From: Bradyrhizobium ottawaense
Lineage (GTDB): Bacteria; Pseudomonadota; Alphaproteobacteria; Rhizobiales; Xanthobacteraceae
Reading direction: 5' to 3'
DNA length: 64,000 nucleotides
Assembly: GCF_002278135.3 (NCBI RefSeq)
Contig: NZ_CP029425.2
Coordinates: 5,122,001 to 5,186,000 of the forward strand
Part shown: piece after piece, positions 17,619-26,112 of the stretch
Position numbering within the stretch: the first letter of the stretch is position 1
Layout: each line of letters begins with the position of its first letter
Translations under genes and position numbers: made by a program
The notes under the pieces: generated by a model
What the model was told of the DNA's origin: nothing
What the model saw: the letters and a program-made list of their open reading frames with translations, nothing else
Database searches by the model: none

Positions 17619-19200
17619 TGGCTGGCCACCGGAAGCTTGTGGTAAGTGTCCTGTTCCTGGCTGTATCACGACCGTCGCAGAGCCCCTCGATGTAACGCTG
17701 AATCTCACGACCGACGTCAGGCGAGAAGAGGCTCATGGAAAATGGCCAATTTCCTGCGATCCTGTTGATGCTGTTCGACAGCAGGAACACCTTATCAGGC
17801 CCCTCGTGCGGGTAGAGGAGCAGATAACGGTCATGGAACGCCTGTTGCTTTCCATCGATGAGATTGACGATCGACAACCGCGGATTCAAGAACGGCTCGA
17901 TTTGGCGAAGCGCGGCCTCGAGCTTCTCCGTTGGATCGCGTACTGGGTCGAGTGCGACATTGGTATCGGGGTCGACGGTGGCCCAGCTCGTGATGATTGA
18001 GAGATGAATGTCCTGGCTGCCGAGCCGAAGCGCAAAGCGCACGAGTGCATCCGCCCCGAACCAAGGATCAACAAGCACGGCCGCACGTATTCGGCCACCG
18101 TTGAGAAGGCTATTGAGATGCGCGATAGCCCCTACTTCCCCCTCGACCCCGCGCTCGAACCATCGATCTTCGCTAGGTTTCGGCAGCTGCGCCGCAACCA
18201 GGCTCGACATCTCGTCCGCAAAGTGTCGCCATGAGCCTTTGGCAGGGCCACCGACCATGGATCGATGGGAGGAATGCGAAATGACGGTAGAAGCCTTGGA
18301 AACCAATGCACGCCCCGCGCCAACGACACGCTGGGTGAGATCGTCCACGATCGTCATCTGTCGGCCGAGCGGCATCATGACGAAGCCCACGCGGTTCACA
18401 AAGTTGCCGCGCTCGAAATGGAGAAGAGTGTCTCCAGTCTCGTCGAACAGTCGGAACTCGATTTGGTCAAGCGGCTCTGAAGCAGGGACGGAAACGCGGC
18501 GTTTGTCTTCCGGTAAGGCGATCAGGCGGTCGAAAACGATGTCGCCAGCCGCGCGCCCGACCACATGGGCGCGGTGCGAAGTCTTGGCGAATTCCGGTGT
18601 CCGGCAGATGTCGATGGTTTGCGGGCCACCAAGATCTCTTGCGGTCTCGCGGGCGCTCTCGATCAAAAAGGGCGGTGAGCGCTCGAGCCAGGAGTTGAGT
18701 TCGAAGATCTCGAAATTGCCGAGACGCGCCGCATACTTGTCCTTGAATGGAAAATTGAATTCCTCATTCAGAATAGTGAGCACGGCTTCGAGTGCCCTCT
18801 CGGCATCGCCCAAAAGCGCCTTTAGGCTGGGAAGAGTATAGAAAAGACGGCCGCGAACGGCCGATTGGCCGAGTGCCTCTTGAATAACTAATCTTGTCGC
18901 GGCGACCTTAACCTGAAACGGGAGCTGTCCCAGTAGCGAGCCGAGATCGATGATGCCGGCGTGAAGCGCATCTTCAAAAAGCTGGAAGGTTCCGTTTCCT
19001 ACCGTGCGCTGGGCTATGCGCACATGGCCGACGTCAGCGAGCGGAATCCCGTGATCGTTGCTCCATCCCGCCGGCCGAGAGACGCGCGCGGCACAGCCGT
19101 ACACGAAGCCCCCTCCGCCTTCGCGCTCGAGCCAGCAAATCCATATCCACCATGAACCAGCCGGACGGGTGTCAGAGGTATTTGCTTCACTAATGGTCAT
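17608..19200 (-). CDS. VPA1262-like protein with a C-terminal phospholipase-D-like domain
   Basis: 530 residues. The C-terminal third has phospholipase D-like features: VDPWFGADALVRFAL (about 365-380), then FHDRYLLLYP with HDRY at 456-459 and VFLLSNSINRIAGNWPFSMSL. This HxR(K)-type motif with the SNS-N-GNWPFSMSL block resembles the tail of proteins annotated VPA1262 family. The N-terminal two-thirds (SWWIWICWLERE...VYGCAARV) has no motif I can name. It is first in a two-gene operon inside the dusA island. A nuclease or phosphodiesterase role in defence is inference; the VPA1262 assignment needs a profile search. Confidence 0.8.
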   Translation of the reverse strand: MTISEANTSDTRPAGSWWIWICWLEREGGGGFVYGCAARVSRPAGWSNDHGIPLADVGHVRIAQRTVGNGTFQLFEDALHAGIIDLGSLLGQLPFQVKVAATRLVIQEALGQSAVRGRLFYTLPSLKALLGDAERALEAVLTILNEEFNFPFKDKYAARLGNFEIFELNSWLERSPPFLIESARETARDLGGPQTIDICRTPEFAKTSHRAHVVGRAAGDIVFDRLIALPEDKRRVSVPASEPLDQIEFRLFDETGDTLLHFERGNFVNRVGFVMMPLGRQMTIVDDLTQRVVGAGRALVSKASTVISHSSHRSMVGGPAKGSWRHFADEMSSLVAAQLPKPSEDRWFERGVEGEVGAIAHLNSLLNGGRIRAAVLVDPWFGADALVRFALRLGSQDIHLSIITSWATVDPDTNVALDPVRDPTEKLEAALRQIEPFLNPRLSIVNLIDGKQQAFHDRYLLLYPHEGPDKVFLLSNSINRIAGNWPFSMSLFSPDVGREIQRYIEGLCDGRDTARNRTLTTSFRWPANAS

Positions 19201-19296
19201 TGTCTTTGCTTGAAAAGCGCCATGCGGGCTGATCCCGCTATTTCAGCACGCCCAACAGCAGCCCGATAGAGTAACCTTCCTCTGAAAAAGAGTTGA

Positions 19297-19681
19297 CTAC
19301 AGATCAAACGTCCGGCGAGGGGTCTTCAGCGATAGCCCTGCGGCCTCGATCCATGCACACAGCTCGCGCCAATCCCGCCCACGAAATCCTGGCGAGCGCA
19401 GCATGAACAGGGCGGCATCCTGCGGGCTGAACTCTTCCTTGCCGCAAGCCTTCGCCAGCGAGGTCCGCAGCCGAGGGGGGCAGATGCAGATAGTTTGGCT
19501 GTTGCGGCAAGCTGGCCGCTCGTCTTAGTTCCGCTTCACGCTGGAGGCGACCCTCTTCGCGGCGGATGATATCGCGCACCCGCGGCGTGGAGATGCCATA
19601 GGCCTTGCGGATCGCGGCATAGGTTTCATCGGATTTGCGACGTTGGAAAATATCGCGGTTGCGCGCGCTCATGTCCGTCAT
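19297..19681 (-). pseudogene. HTH protein with an RpoA-CTD-like tail, frameshifted in a six-G run
   Basis: Start MTDMSARNRDIFQRRK at 19681. The first part resembles a sigma region-4-like HTH (ETYAAIRKAYGISTPRVRDIIRREE). The frame is lost at the G6 run 19475-19480. With five Gs the protein continues LRTSLAKACGKEEFSPQD, then MLRSPGFRGRDWRELCAWIE and stops at 19297, a segment like the helix-hairpin-helix of the RNA polymerase alpha CTD. A single-base insertion therefore explains the break, either true decay or a homopolymer error. It may be a small DNA-binding regulator. Confidence 0.65.
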
Positions 19682-20120
19682 TGCCTTGGCGTGACATGAC
19701 GGCAAGGCGCAAATGCGGCACCTTAAAAGACGATAACGCGCACGAGGCCGATCGATAACCTCGACCGCTCCCCGCATTGAGATTTGCACGCCTGACCTTC
19801 CAAGTCGGTGAATGCTGCAATCCACACGCCGGGATTGTAGCCGGTCGCAGAGCTGCTAAGCTGCCATCCTTGCTTAGGCGCTGTGGCATGGGGAGCAGCA
19901 GCTTTGGGTGTAATGGGCCTCGTTGAGGTGACAGCCAGTACTCTTGCTTCGTTGCTTGGCTTTTGGATATTGGGCGGCATTTTAGTGAGGGTTGTAGGTA
20001 TTTTTGCGCCAATCGATGACTTATCCCCGGTGCCCCCCGGGACCGCGAACATCGCACATGGCTGGGAACGCCATCTCGGTCTCGTTTTTATGGGCGGCAT
20101 GTCACCTGTCTCATCTATCT
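19682..20120. other. Intergenic stretch without a confident gene
   Basis: Overlapping open frames exist on both strands (plus from 19883, minus to 19723), but neither has a ribosome binding site or a recognisable domain. The plus frame is hydrophobic and could be further remnant of the broken membrane gene that follows. Confidence 0.35.
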
Positions 20121-20532
20121 GTGGGGTCAGATCGGTACCCACTATTGTGGTTGGGCGGCGCAGCGCTTGCAGTGGCCGGCGTTGTGATCGCGGCTTGGAC
20201 TGGATCATTCTTCGCGCGATTCATCGGAAATACCGGGACGCAGATAAAGAAATCGCGTTGCGGGCCGAGCGAATTGAAATGCTCGGCTTCACCCTGGTTA
20301 CCATGGCCATGCTTTTTGTCTGGTGGCGTGCCTGGGCTATTCTTAATCAAGAATGGGGCGCGCATGACTGGGGCGAAAACCTGCGAAATGCCGCCATCGC
20401 GAATTTTGTTAGTGGACCGCTGTTTTTTGGTTCTACATCTTCAAGGGCAACACGCTAACGGAGTTCACAGCGCTCAAAGCCGAGGAAGGTAGAGTGCCAA
20501 GACGGCTTAAGCGTGAGAAACAGCCGGAGTAA
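20121..20532 (+). pseudogene. Small membrane protein gene broken by two single-base losses
   Basis: Protein-like sequence moves through three frames. GTG at 20121 gives GSDRYPLLWLGGAALAVAGVV and a first membrane helix. Near 20230 the frame shifts to KYRDADKEIALRAERIEMLG, a second helix (FTLVTMAMLFVWWRAWAIL) and NFVSGPLFF. At the T6 run 20422-20427 it shifts again to WFYIFKGNTLTEFTALKAEE and stops at 20532, eight bases before the next ATG. Each shift is repaired by adding one base. Family unknown; reconstructing it is inference. Confidence 0.42.
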
Positions 20533-20539
20533 TCCACGC

Positions 20540-21121
20540 ATGCCTGAGCTGGATCTCGTCAAGCTTGCAGAAGGCCGGAAGGCATTGGAGGCGTGGCAAA
20601 CGCCGGAGCAATTCAAGGCCAAGATCGACGCGCTCGCCGATGCGGTCGACAGCGAAGCGCTGTTCAATCGCAATGAAACACAATTCCTTCGCGATGCCAT
20701 GACCCTTGAGACGTTTACGCGCTACCGGGCAACCGAACAGGTTCGGCTCGCTTCCGCTAATGACCAATGGCCCGATGGCTTCATCGGGACGCCGAAAGAG
20801 CCGGTCAACATCGAAGTCACGGAAGTGATGGAGGAAGGGCGAAAGCGGGGAGACGAATACAAGGAAGGTGCGCAGCCCCTCGACGGCAATGCAGAAGACT
20901 GGAGACGCCGCGCCCTGGACATTCCGGTTCAGCTCGAGAAAGCCATCAAGCGCAAGAAGAACAAGGGTTATGGCAAGAAGTGCAAGCTTGTGATCTATCT
21001 CAACATGAGCAACTACGGCGTCCTCCAAAAAGAGACTGAGGCCAAGATCGCAGCCATCAAGGCAAAGTACGCAGCCGACTTCCAAGAAATCTGCGTGCTG
21101 TGGCAGCAGAAGCTTCTCTAG
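20540..21121 (+). CDS. Hypothetical protein, possibly nuclease-like
   Basis: 193 residues from ATG at 20540 (MPELDLVKLAEGRKALEAW). I do not recognise the family. The N-terminal half is helical and charged. The centre has PVNIEVTEVMEEGRKRGDEY and later KKCKLVIYLNMSNYG, an acidic β-strand pair with a Glu-x-Thr-Glu pattern reminiscent of the PD-(D/E)XK nuclease core. The C-terminus (ADFQEICVLWQQKLL) is a helix and strand. It follows the broken membrane gene by 7 bp, suggesting an original operon. The nuclease idea is low confidence. Confidence 0.75.
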   Translation: MPELDLVKLAEGRKALEAWQTPEQFKAKIDALADAVDSEALFNRNETQFLRDAMTLETFTRYRATEQVRLASANDQWPDGFIGTPKEPVNIEVTEVMEEGRKRGDEYKEGAQPLDGNAEDWRRRALDIPVQLEKAIKRKKNKGYGKKCKLVIYLNMSNYGVLQKETEAKIAAIKAKYAADFQEICVLWQQKLL

Positions 21122-21768
21122 GCGCCCTACCCGAGCGCCGGCCTGGCAGTTCCGCGAACCGGCGATGGCCGGACCGATGCGGCGTAGTGGGGCCGCGTTC
21201 GCGACAGCGTGAGGCCGTTCTGTTCCCAGCCAGAGGGGCCGCTTCGCCGAGGCCACGGATGCGCTTGAACCACACGTCGTAGGACTCCCCCCGCAGGCGG
21301 CGAGACATTCGTTGGAAGTCCAGCACGATGTTGCACCAAAAGCCATTGTCCGTAACTCTTCATGATCCTCCAGCTCTGTTGCTGGGACCATTCTACGGCT
21401 TAACGCTGAAAGTAATGGGAGATGACCGCTTTAACCACGTAAGCGGTTCGTTTGCTGGACGGCTATTTGTAGGGACGTCCGGCCGGTCGCTTCACAGCGG
21501 CGGCAGACATCGGCGACGAGGCGACCAAGCGTACCGGACCGCCGCAGCCAACTCAGCAAGAAGCCGATAACGCGAGAAGTGACCCACTACAGCGGACATG
21601 GGCGAAAACCCCGACCAAAGAAACAAAGATAGAACTTCCTTAACGAAGCTGAAGTCAACCGCTCCGTTTTGATATTGAGTCCATTGATGAAATTTCCCTC
21701 GGAATGTGGTTTGACCGTGCCGATCTCTGGTTCCAAATTGCAAGCGGCACGTAAATCGAGGAGGCCAC
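21122..21768. other. 647-bp gap with no confident gene
   Basis: Several short frames occur on both strands; none has a plausible ribosome binding site with recognisable sequence. The stretch 21130-21340 read on the minus strand gives protein-like fragments in alternating frames (for example ESYDVWFKRIRGLGEAA), so an old degraded gene is possible. GAGGAGG at 21758-21764 is the ribosome binding site of the next gene. Confidence 0.4.
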
Positions 21769-22122
21769 ATGTCGGATGCAAGAGGAGCTTCAAAGGCCCT
21801 GAGGGGCGCGAGCAATCGCCTTGGGAAAAGGCTCGGGCAGGCCGTGAAGCACACGCGGAGCCCGCGTGCCGATTTTGACCAGTTGCTGAAAGACGTGCGC
21901 GATCCCCGCAAGCTCGCGCAGTCCTACTATCTGATGGGTTTGAAGCGCGGGCTCAACAAAGCGACCGACTACATGCTGGACGGCACGTTCACTTTCGACA
22001 AGCAAGGCGACCTTCGCTCGCCCAAGAAACTTAAAGTCGACGTTCGGCTCGGATTGCCTGGCCAGTCAGTGAAGCCGCGCTCATTCAAGATCAACGCCGA
22101 CGACTTTGGTTTCGACGACTGA
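21769..22122 (+). CDS. Small basic hypothetical protein
   Basis: 117 residues from ATG at 21769, with GAGGAGG four bases upstream. The N-terminal half is strongly basic and helical (RGASKALRGASNRLGKRLGQ, KHTRSPRADFDQLL). The C-terminal half is acidic at its end (INADDFGFDD). The family is not recognised. It could be a nucleic-acid-binding accessory protein. It heads the gene string that runs to the HEPN genes, with 5 bp to the next ORF. Confidence 0.65.
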   Translation: MSDARGASKALRGASNRLGKRLGQAVKHTRSPRADFDQLLKDVRDPRKLAQSYYLMGLKRGLNKATDYMLDGTFTFDKQGDLRSPKKLKVDVRLGLPGQSVKPRSFKINADDFGFDD

Positions 22123-22127
22123 ATATC

Positions 22128-22310
22128 ATGTCCCCCCACAGCACCGAAGAGCATGACGAGTGGATGCGCGCCCCCTGGCACGAAGCGGGGGATCTGCAAA
22201 AGCCCCTGCCCGATGATCAGCTCGTCGACATTATGCGCGGCGCCGAAAAGGAAGATAACGCAGCTAGCTCAACGGTTTTGAAATGCGCTTTAGCAAATCA
22301 GAAATATTAG
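22128..22310 (+). CDS. Small acidic ORF between the basic protein and the HEPN gene
   Basis: 60 residues (MSPHSTEEHDEWMRAPWHEA…). It starts 5 bp after the upstream stop and overlaps the next gene by 28 bp, as in a compact operon. It lacks a clear ribosome binding site and recognisable motifs, and its last third may be chance sequence. Confidence 0.33.
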   Translation: MSPHSTEEHDEWMRAPWHEAGDLQKPLPDDQLVDIMRGAEKEDNAASSTVLKCALANQKY

Positions 22311-22867
22311 CGACTTTCGAGCGCGAAGAGCGCTCCTACCGGCTAGCATTACTATGCAGCCATTATATTCGCGATGTCGAACGCTATCAACCAAATGCCG
22401 CGGACCTCGCTTCGAAACTTTCGATGAAGGTCGAAGACCGTTACGTTAATTTCACTGATTTGTCGGGTCCGCTCTCCGACGCGCTCGGGCGCGAGCGCTT
22501 GTCATCGGAGGTGCTGGTAACGCATCTCCATACGCTCATTCGGGCACCCTACGAGCTTCTGGACGACTACTGCCAAGATTACCAGAACTCCATGCCGACG
22601 CGGCAGTTACGCGACGAGATGCGGTCCCAAGATTGGCACCCCATCGCGTCGATTATTCGCAACGCAGTCTCTCATAACTTCCGCTTGAAGCTCGACAGAG
22701 TTCGCAACAAACTACCGCTAACTTGGCGCACGATCACGATATCGGCGGACATGGACGGGCAGCCCCTTTCCTCGATGACCTTCTGGCACAAACCAGGTTA
22801 CGAATTGTTCTTGGAAATGCAGGCGTTTGCAGAGGCCTTGCCGGAGCTACCCCCGAAGCAGCCATGA
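22283..22867 (+). CDS. HEPN-like protein with an Rx4H motif
   Basis: 194 residues, largely helical. Residues 126-131, RNAVSH within IASIIRNAVSHNFRLKL, match the HEPN RNase signature (Arg, polar residue, His at +5) on a predicted helix. Preceding helices (RLSSEVLVTHLHTLIRAPYELLDDY) fit the HEPN bundle. HEPN proteins are commonly RNases in toxin-antitoxin and defence systems. Its stop overlaps the next gene's start (ATGA at 22864-22867), so the two HEPN-type genes were translationally coupled. Confidence 0.7.
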   Translation: MRFSKSEILATFEREERSYRLALLCSHYIRDVERYQPNAADLASKLSMKVEDRYVNFTDLSGPLSDALGRERLSSEVLVTHLHTLIRAPYELLDDYCQDYQNSMPTRQLRDEMRSQDWHPIASIIRNAVSHNFRLKLDRVRNKLPLTWRTITISADMDGQPLSSMTFWHKPGYELFLEMQAFAEALPELPPKQP

Positions 22868-24030
22868 CGCAGGGTCACAAAGTCTATCTCAGCAAGCTAC
22901 TGGCAATCAAAGACATCACGGCCATTTCCATCGAAGAGGCCCTGCAACGAACCGCGCTTCTTGTCGATTTGTCGAGCCAACTGGATTGCCCTGAAGGCAC
23001 CGAACTTGCTTTACAGTGGTGCGACAGTATTCAAGGCTGCCCGCTAACTCCGGGTCAACGTAGTTTGCTCGAGTTCTATCGGGCGAACGCGTGGGACGAC
23101 GCCCGCAAACGAAAATACAACGCCGAGGATTACGCCTGGATTTGGGAACAACCCGAGCTGCGAAGCCAGCTTCTAAGCTTGCGCCGCGCTGCACAGGTCG
23201 AAGGCCTTACGGAACTTCAACCGGTCGAACGATCCCAGATATTCACCAACTTGGGCAATCAGCTTAACAGTGCTGGTCGTCTCGTCGAAGCAGGCGAATA
23301 TTGGACGCGCGCCATCCACGCGCACCCGAAGTTTGCCATGGCGCTCGCGAACCGTGGCTACGCTTGGTACAATTATGCCCGCGCCCATTACGACCCCGGT
23401 CATCAGACTGTCTTCCTCTACCGAGCCCATCAAAGTCTATCCGCAGCGCTGGCAAGAGGAGCAGACTGGGGGAGCGCGCCCGACGGCGCGCGCGATTTTT
23501 TCGTCGATCTTCGCGCACGCATCGCCAAACTGATCGATGTGAAGCGCCTCGCAACAGATTTAAAGCTTGACGGCTATGGGCTCGGCCGGTCACGCAAGGA
23601 ACGCGGCTATCGGCGTTGGGCTCTCGACCATATCTTATTCCTCAATCCCCTCAATGATCTGGGAAATAGCGATATAGCGGCAACGGACGCGCTCTCACTT
23701 CCATCCTATCGAACGCCGTTGGACGACGGCCCGACTTTGATTGCCTTCTTCAATCAAATGAAGCAGGAATTTGCATCAGCAAGATGGCTGCTCTTTGAGG
23801 GCATCACCGATGATGCCCCGCATTTTTCAGACAGGGACACCAAGCTCCACGACACCCTAGATGACCCTGGCTATTCACTTTCGATCGAGAAGACAAAGTT
23901 GGCATTCCGGTCGGCTTATTCGCTTCTCGACAAGGTCGCCTTTTTTCTCAACGACTATCTCAAACTAGGCATTCCCCTCGCTGCTGTTTCCTTCAGGTCG
24001 TTGTGGTTCGAAAAGAGAGGCAGCGCAACG
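22864..24030 (+). pseudogene. LA2681-like TPR-HEPN gene, truncated at its 3' end
   Basis: About 389 residues before the homology stops. The N-terminal part is helical with a TPR-like unit (NLGNQLNSAGRLVEAGEYWTRA). The C-terminal part, TKLAFRSAYSLLDKVAFFLN then YLKLGIPLAAVSFRSLWF, matches the first helices of the LA2681-type HEPN domain. The catalytic R-x4-H helix, which should follow, is missing. Instead the frame runs without a stop into a damaged amidohydrolase, making a 638-codon chimeric ORF to 24777. The original protein is therefore cut off and probably inactive. Confidence 0.75.
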
Positions 24031-24046
24031 CTAAGGCCGGATGGTC

Positions 24047-24777
24047 ATGACCGATCCGCCGCTCACGCCGCCGCTCCAAGCCGCCCCGGTGGAAGGATGA
24101 CGAGATCGCTTTCCGATGGTAGTTCGACGATGCCCTCGGGCAGCGGCAATCGGTGTGCGTTCAGCGTGATCGCGGTAGCGGACGAATCCATCGACGGTGC
24201 GACACTCGCGCGCTGGCGCACGGGCGGCATCGTTGGATTGCGCTTCACCGAAATGCGCACGCCGTCCGGCGAACGCTATCCCGGCAGCGTCGGCTTTGCG
24301 GCGCTTCATGCCCTCGCGCCGCGCATGCGCGAGATCGGCCTGAACGCCCAGCTCTGGGCCAACGCATCTCAGCTCGCGGAGCATCTGCCCGGATTGCTCC
24401 GGCTCGGCGTGCCGCTCGTGATCGACCACATGGGGTGCCCGGATCCGCGCGAAGGTCCGGACGAGCCGGCCTTTGCCGGGATTGTCGATCTGCTCGCGGA
24501 CGGCGCGCTGTGGATGAAGCTGGTGATCTGCCGGCTCTCTGCCGGCGGATCGGACTACGCGCGCATCCGGCCCCTTCACGATCGCCTTGTCGAGCGCGCC
24601 CCGCACCGGCTCGTGTGGGGCTCCGACTGGCCCTATGTCCGCATCCAGCCCACGCCGGACGCCGGATATCTCGCCGACGTCGCTCAGGATTGGGTCCAAG
24701 ACGACGAGCTCATCCGGCGCATCCTGGTCGCGAACCCGGCCAAACTCTACGACTTCAATGAGGAGGAAAAAGCATGA
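24047..24777 (+). pseudogene. Amidohydrolase (PDC-hydrolase-like) gene with an internal deletion
   Basis: An ATG at 24047 gives MTDPPLTPPLQAAP, a typical N-terminus for this family, but the frame stops 18 codons on. From about 24140 another frame carries the family's second half: DGATLARWRTGGIVGLRF, VPLVIDHMGCPDP, and RLVWGSDWPYVR with the metal-site Asp. The metal-binding HxH region in between is gone. Intact relatives act on 2-pyrone-4,6-dicarboxylate or similar lactones. The end overlaps the crotonase start by ATGA, showing an original operon. Confidence 0.78.
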
Positions 24778-25559
24778 GAGGGTTAGAAGATATCGAGCGT
24801 TTTCGTATCGCGGTCGAGGCTCATGTTGCGACCGTCACGATCACCGCGCCACCGGTGAATGCGCAGGACCGTCGTTTCCGCGAGGAATGCATTCGCGTCT
24901 TTGACGTGCTCGGTGCTGACGTTGACGTCCGCGCAATCGTCCTGACGGGCGACGGCAAGACATTTTCCGCAGGTGCGGATCTTTCCGAGCGCCCCGGAAT
25001 CCTGGCCGAGCCCGGCGGGTACTCGCGGCACAACCGGCTGGTTCGTGCGTCTTTTGATTGCGTGCTTGAATGTCCGAAGCCGGTGATTGCCGCGGTCAAC
25101 GGCGCCGCGATCGGCGCGGGCTGCGTCCTTGCGCTCGTGTGCGACATCCTCGTCGTCGCCGAGGAGGCGTTCTTGTCCATGACCGAGGTCGACTACGGTC
25201 TTGCCGGCGGCGTCCGTCACGTGCTGCGCGCCTTCAGCCCTTCCGATGCACGCCTGATGATCTACACGGCCAAGCGCGTCTACGGACCGGAGCTGCTGCG
25301 AATGAACGCTGCATCCCTGTGCGCGCCGAGGGCGAAGCTGCTCGAAGAAGCCAGCTCCATTGCACGGACCATTGCCGACAAGGTTCCGCTCGCCGTGATT
25401 GCCGCGAAACGCTCGTTCGGCCTTACCGAGGAAATGCCGCTCCGCGACGGTTATCGTTATGAGCAGGGCCAGACCGCCGCTTTGGCGGAAACCGAGGACA
25501 CCAAGGAGGCGCTGGCGGCGTTCCGCGAAAAGCGAAAGCCGGTCTTCAAGGGCCGGTGA
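24774..25559 (+). CDS. Enoyl-CoA hydratase/isomerase family protein
   Basis: 261 residues. Crotonase fold: TGDGKTFSAGADLSERP forms the first oxyanion-hole loop and AAVNGAAIGAGCVLALVCDI the second. The catalytic-acid region is around SMTEVDYGLAGGVRHVLR. It is the only intact gene between the damaged amidohydrolase and the broken acyl-CoA dehydrogenases, and is coupled by ATGA overlap to the former. It hydrates or isomerises an acyl-CoA of unknown structure; with its partners lost, its pathway is probably not functional here. Confidence 0.93.
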   Translation: MRGLEDIERFRIAVEAHVATVTITAPPVNAQDRRFREECIRVFDVLGADVDVRAIVLTGDGKTFSAGADLSERPGILAEPGGYSRHNRLVRASFDCVLECPKPVIAAVNGAAIGAGCVLALVCDILVVAEEAFLSMTEVDYGLAGGVRHVLRAFSPSDARLMIYTAKRVYGPELLRMNAASLCAPRAKLLEEASSIARTIADKVPLAVIAAKRSFGLTEEMPLRDGYRYEQGQTAALAETEDTKEALAAFREKRKPVFKGR

Positions 25560-25563
25560 GATC

Positions 25564-26112
25564 ATGCCGCAGGATACGAAGGCGCGAGAGCTGGATCGCC
25601 TCGAAGCCCTGAGCGACGAGGCCTTCCGGCTCGAGCTGCGCGACTGGATCGAGGCCAATTATCCGCCCGGGATGGTCCGCTATCCCTCGCGGCGCCTGTT
25701 CTGGCGCGAGAACCGCGAATGGTTCATGCGGTTGTCGGCAAAGGGCTGGATTGGCGCCGAGTTGGCCACGTGAGCATGGCGGCATGGGGCTGTCGGGCAC
25801 GCGCCAGCTCATCATGATCGAGGAAATGGAGCGTTTCGGCGCGGGGCGCGTCAACGATCAGGGTCTCGTCATACTTAGCCCGCTGCTGATCCAAAATGGG
25901 AGCGACGAACAGAAGAGGTTTTTCCTGCCGCGAATTCTGTCCGGAGAGCACGTCTGGGCGCAGGCATATTCCGAGCCGGCGCCGGATCGGATCTCGCCTC
26001 GTTGCGCCTCGCCGCCAGCGATCACTGGGACCATCGGGTGCTCAATGGGCAAAAGACCTGGATCACGCTGGGATCGGACGCGAACTGGGCTTTTGTGCTC
26101 GCGCGCACAGAG
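25564..26112 (+). pseudogene. Acyl-CoA dehydrogenase pseudogene A (5' part)
   Basis: The start MPQDTKARELDRLEALSDEA continues to GAEL, then a one-base insertion near 25762 moves the frame. The next frame gives PREHGGMGLSGTRQLIMIEE and HVWAQAYSEP. A one-base loss near 25985 then gives GAGSDLASLRLAA and LNGQKTWITLGSDANWAFVL. Homology stops at ARTE near 26112, where a different acyl-CoA dehydrogenase begins. The C-terminal helical domain is absent. Confidence 0.85.

Noticed and set aside
19723..20208. A 161-codon minus-strand frame overlapping the broken membrane gene
   Set aside because: No recognisable domain or ribosome binding site. The plus strand shows membrane helices and a coherent downstream partner, although that strand is itself frameshifted, so confidence is limited.
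20507..21391. A 294-codon minus-strand frame opposite the hypothetical protein at 20540
   Set aside because: The plus-strand ORF has the better composition and follows a plausible operon neighbour; the minus frame is Arg/Leu-rich shadow sequence.
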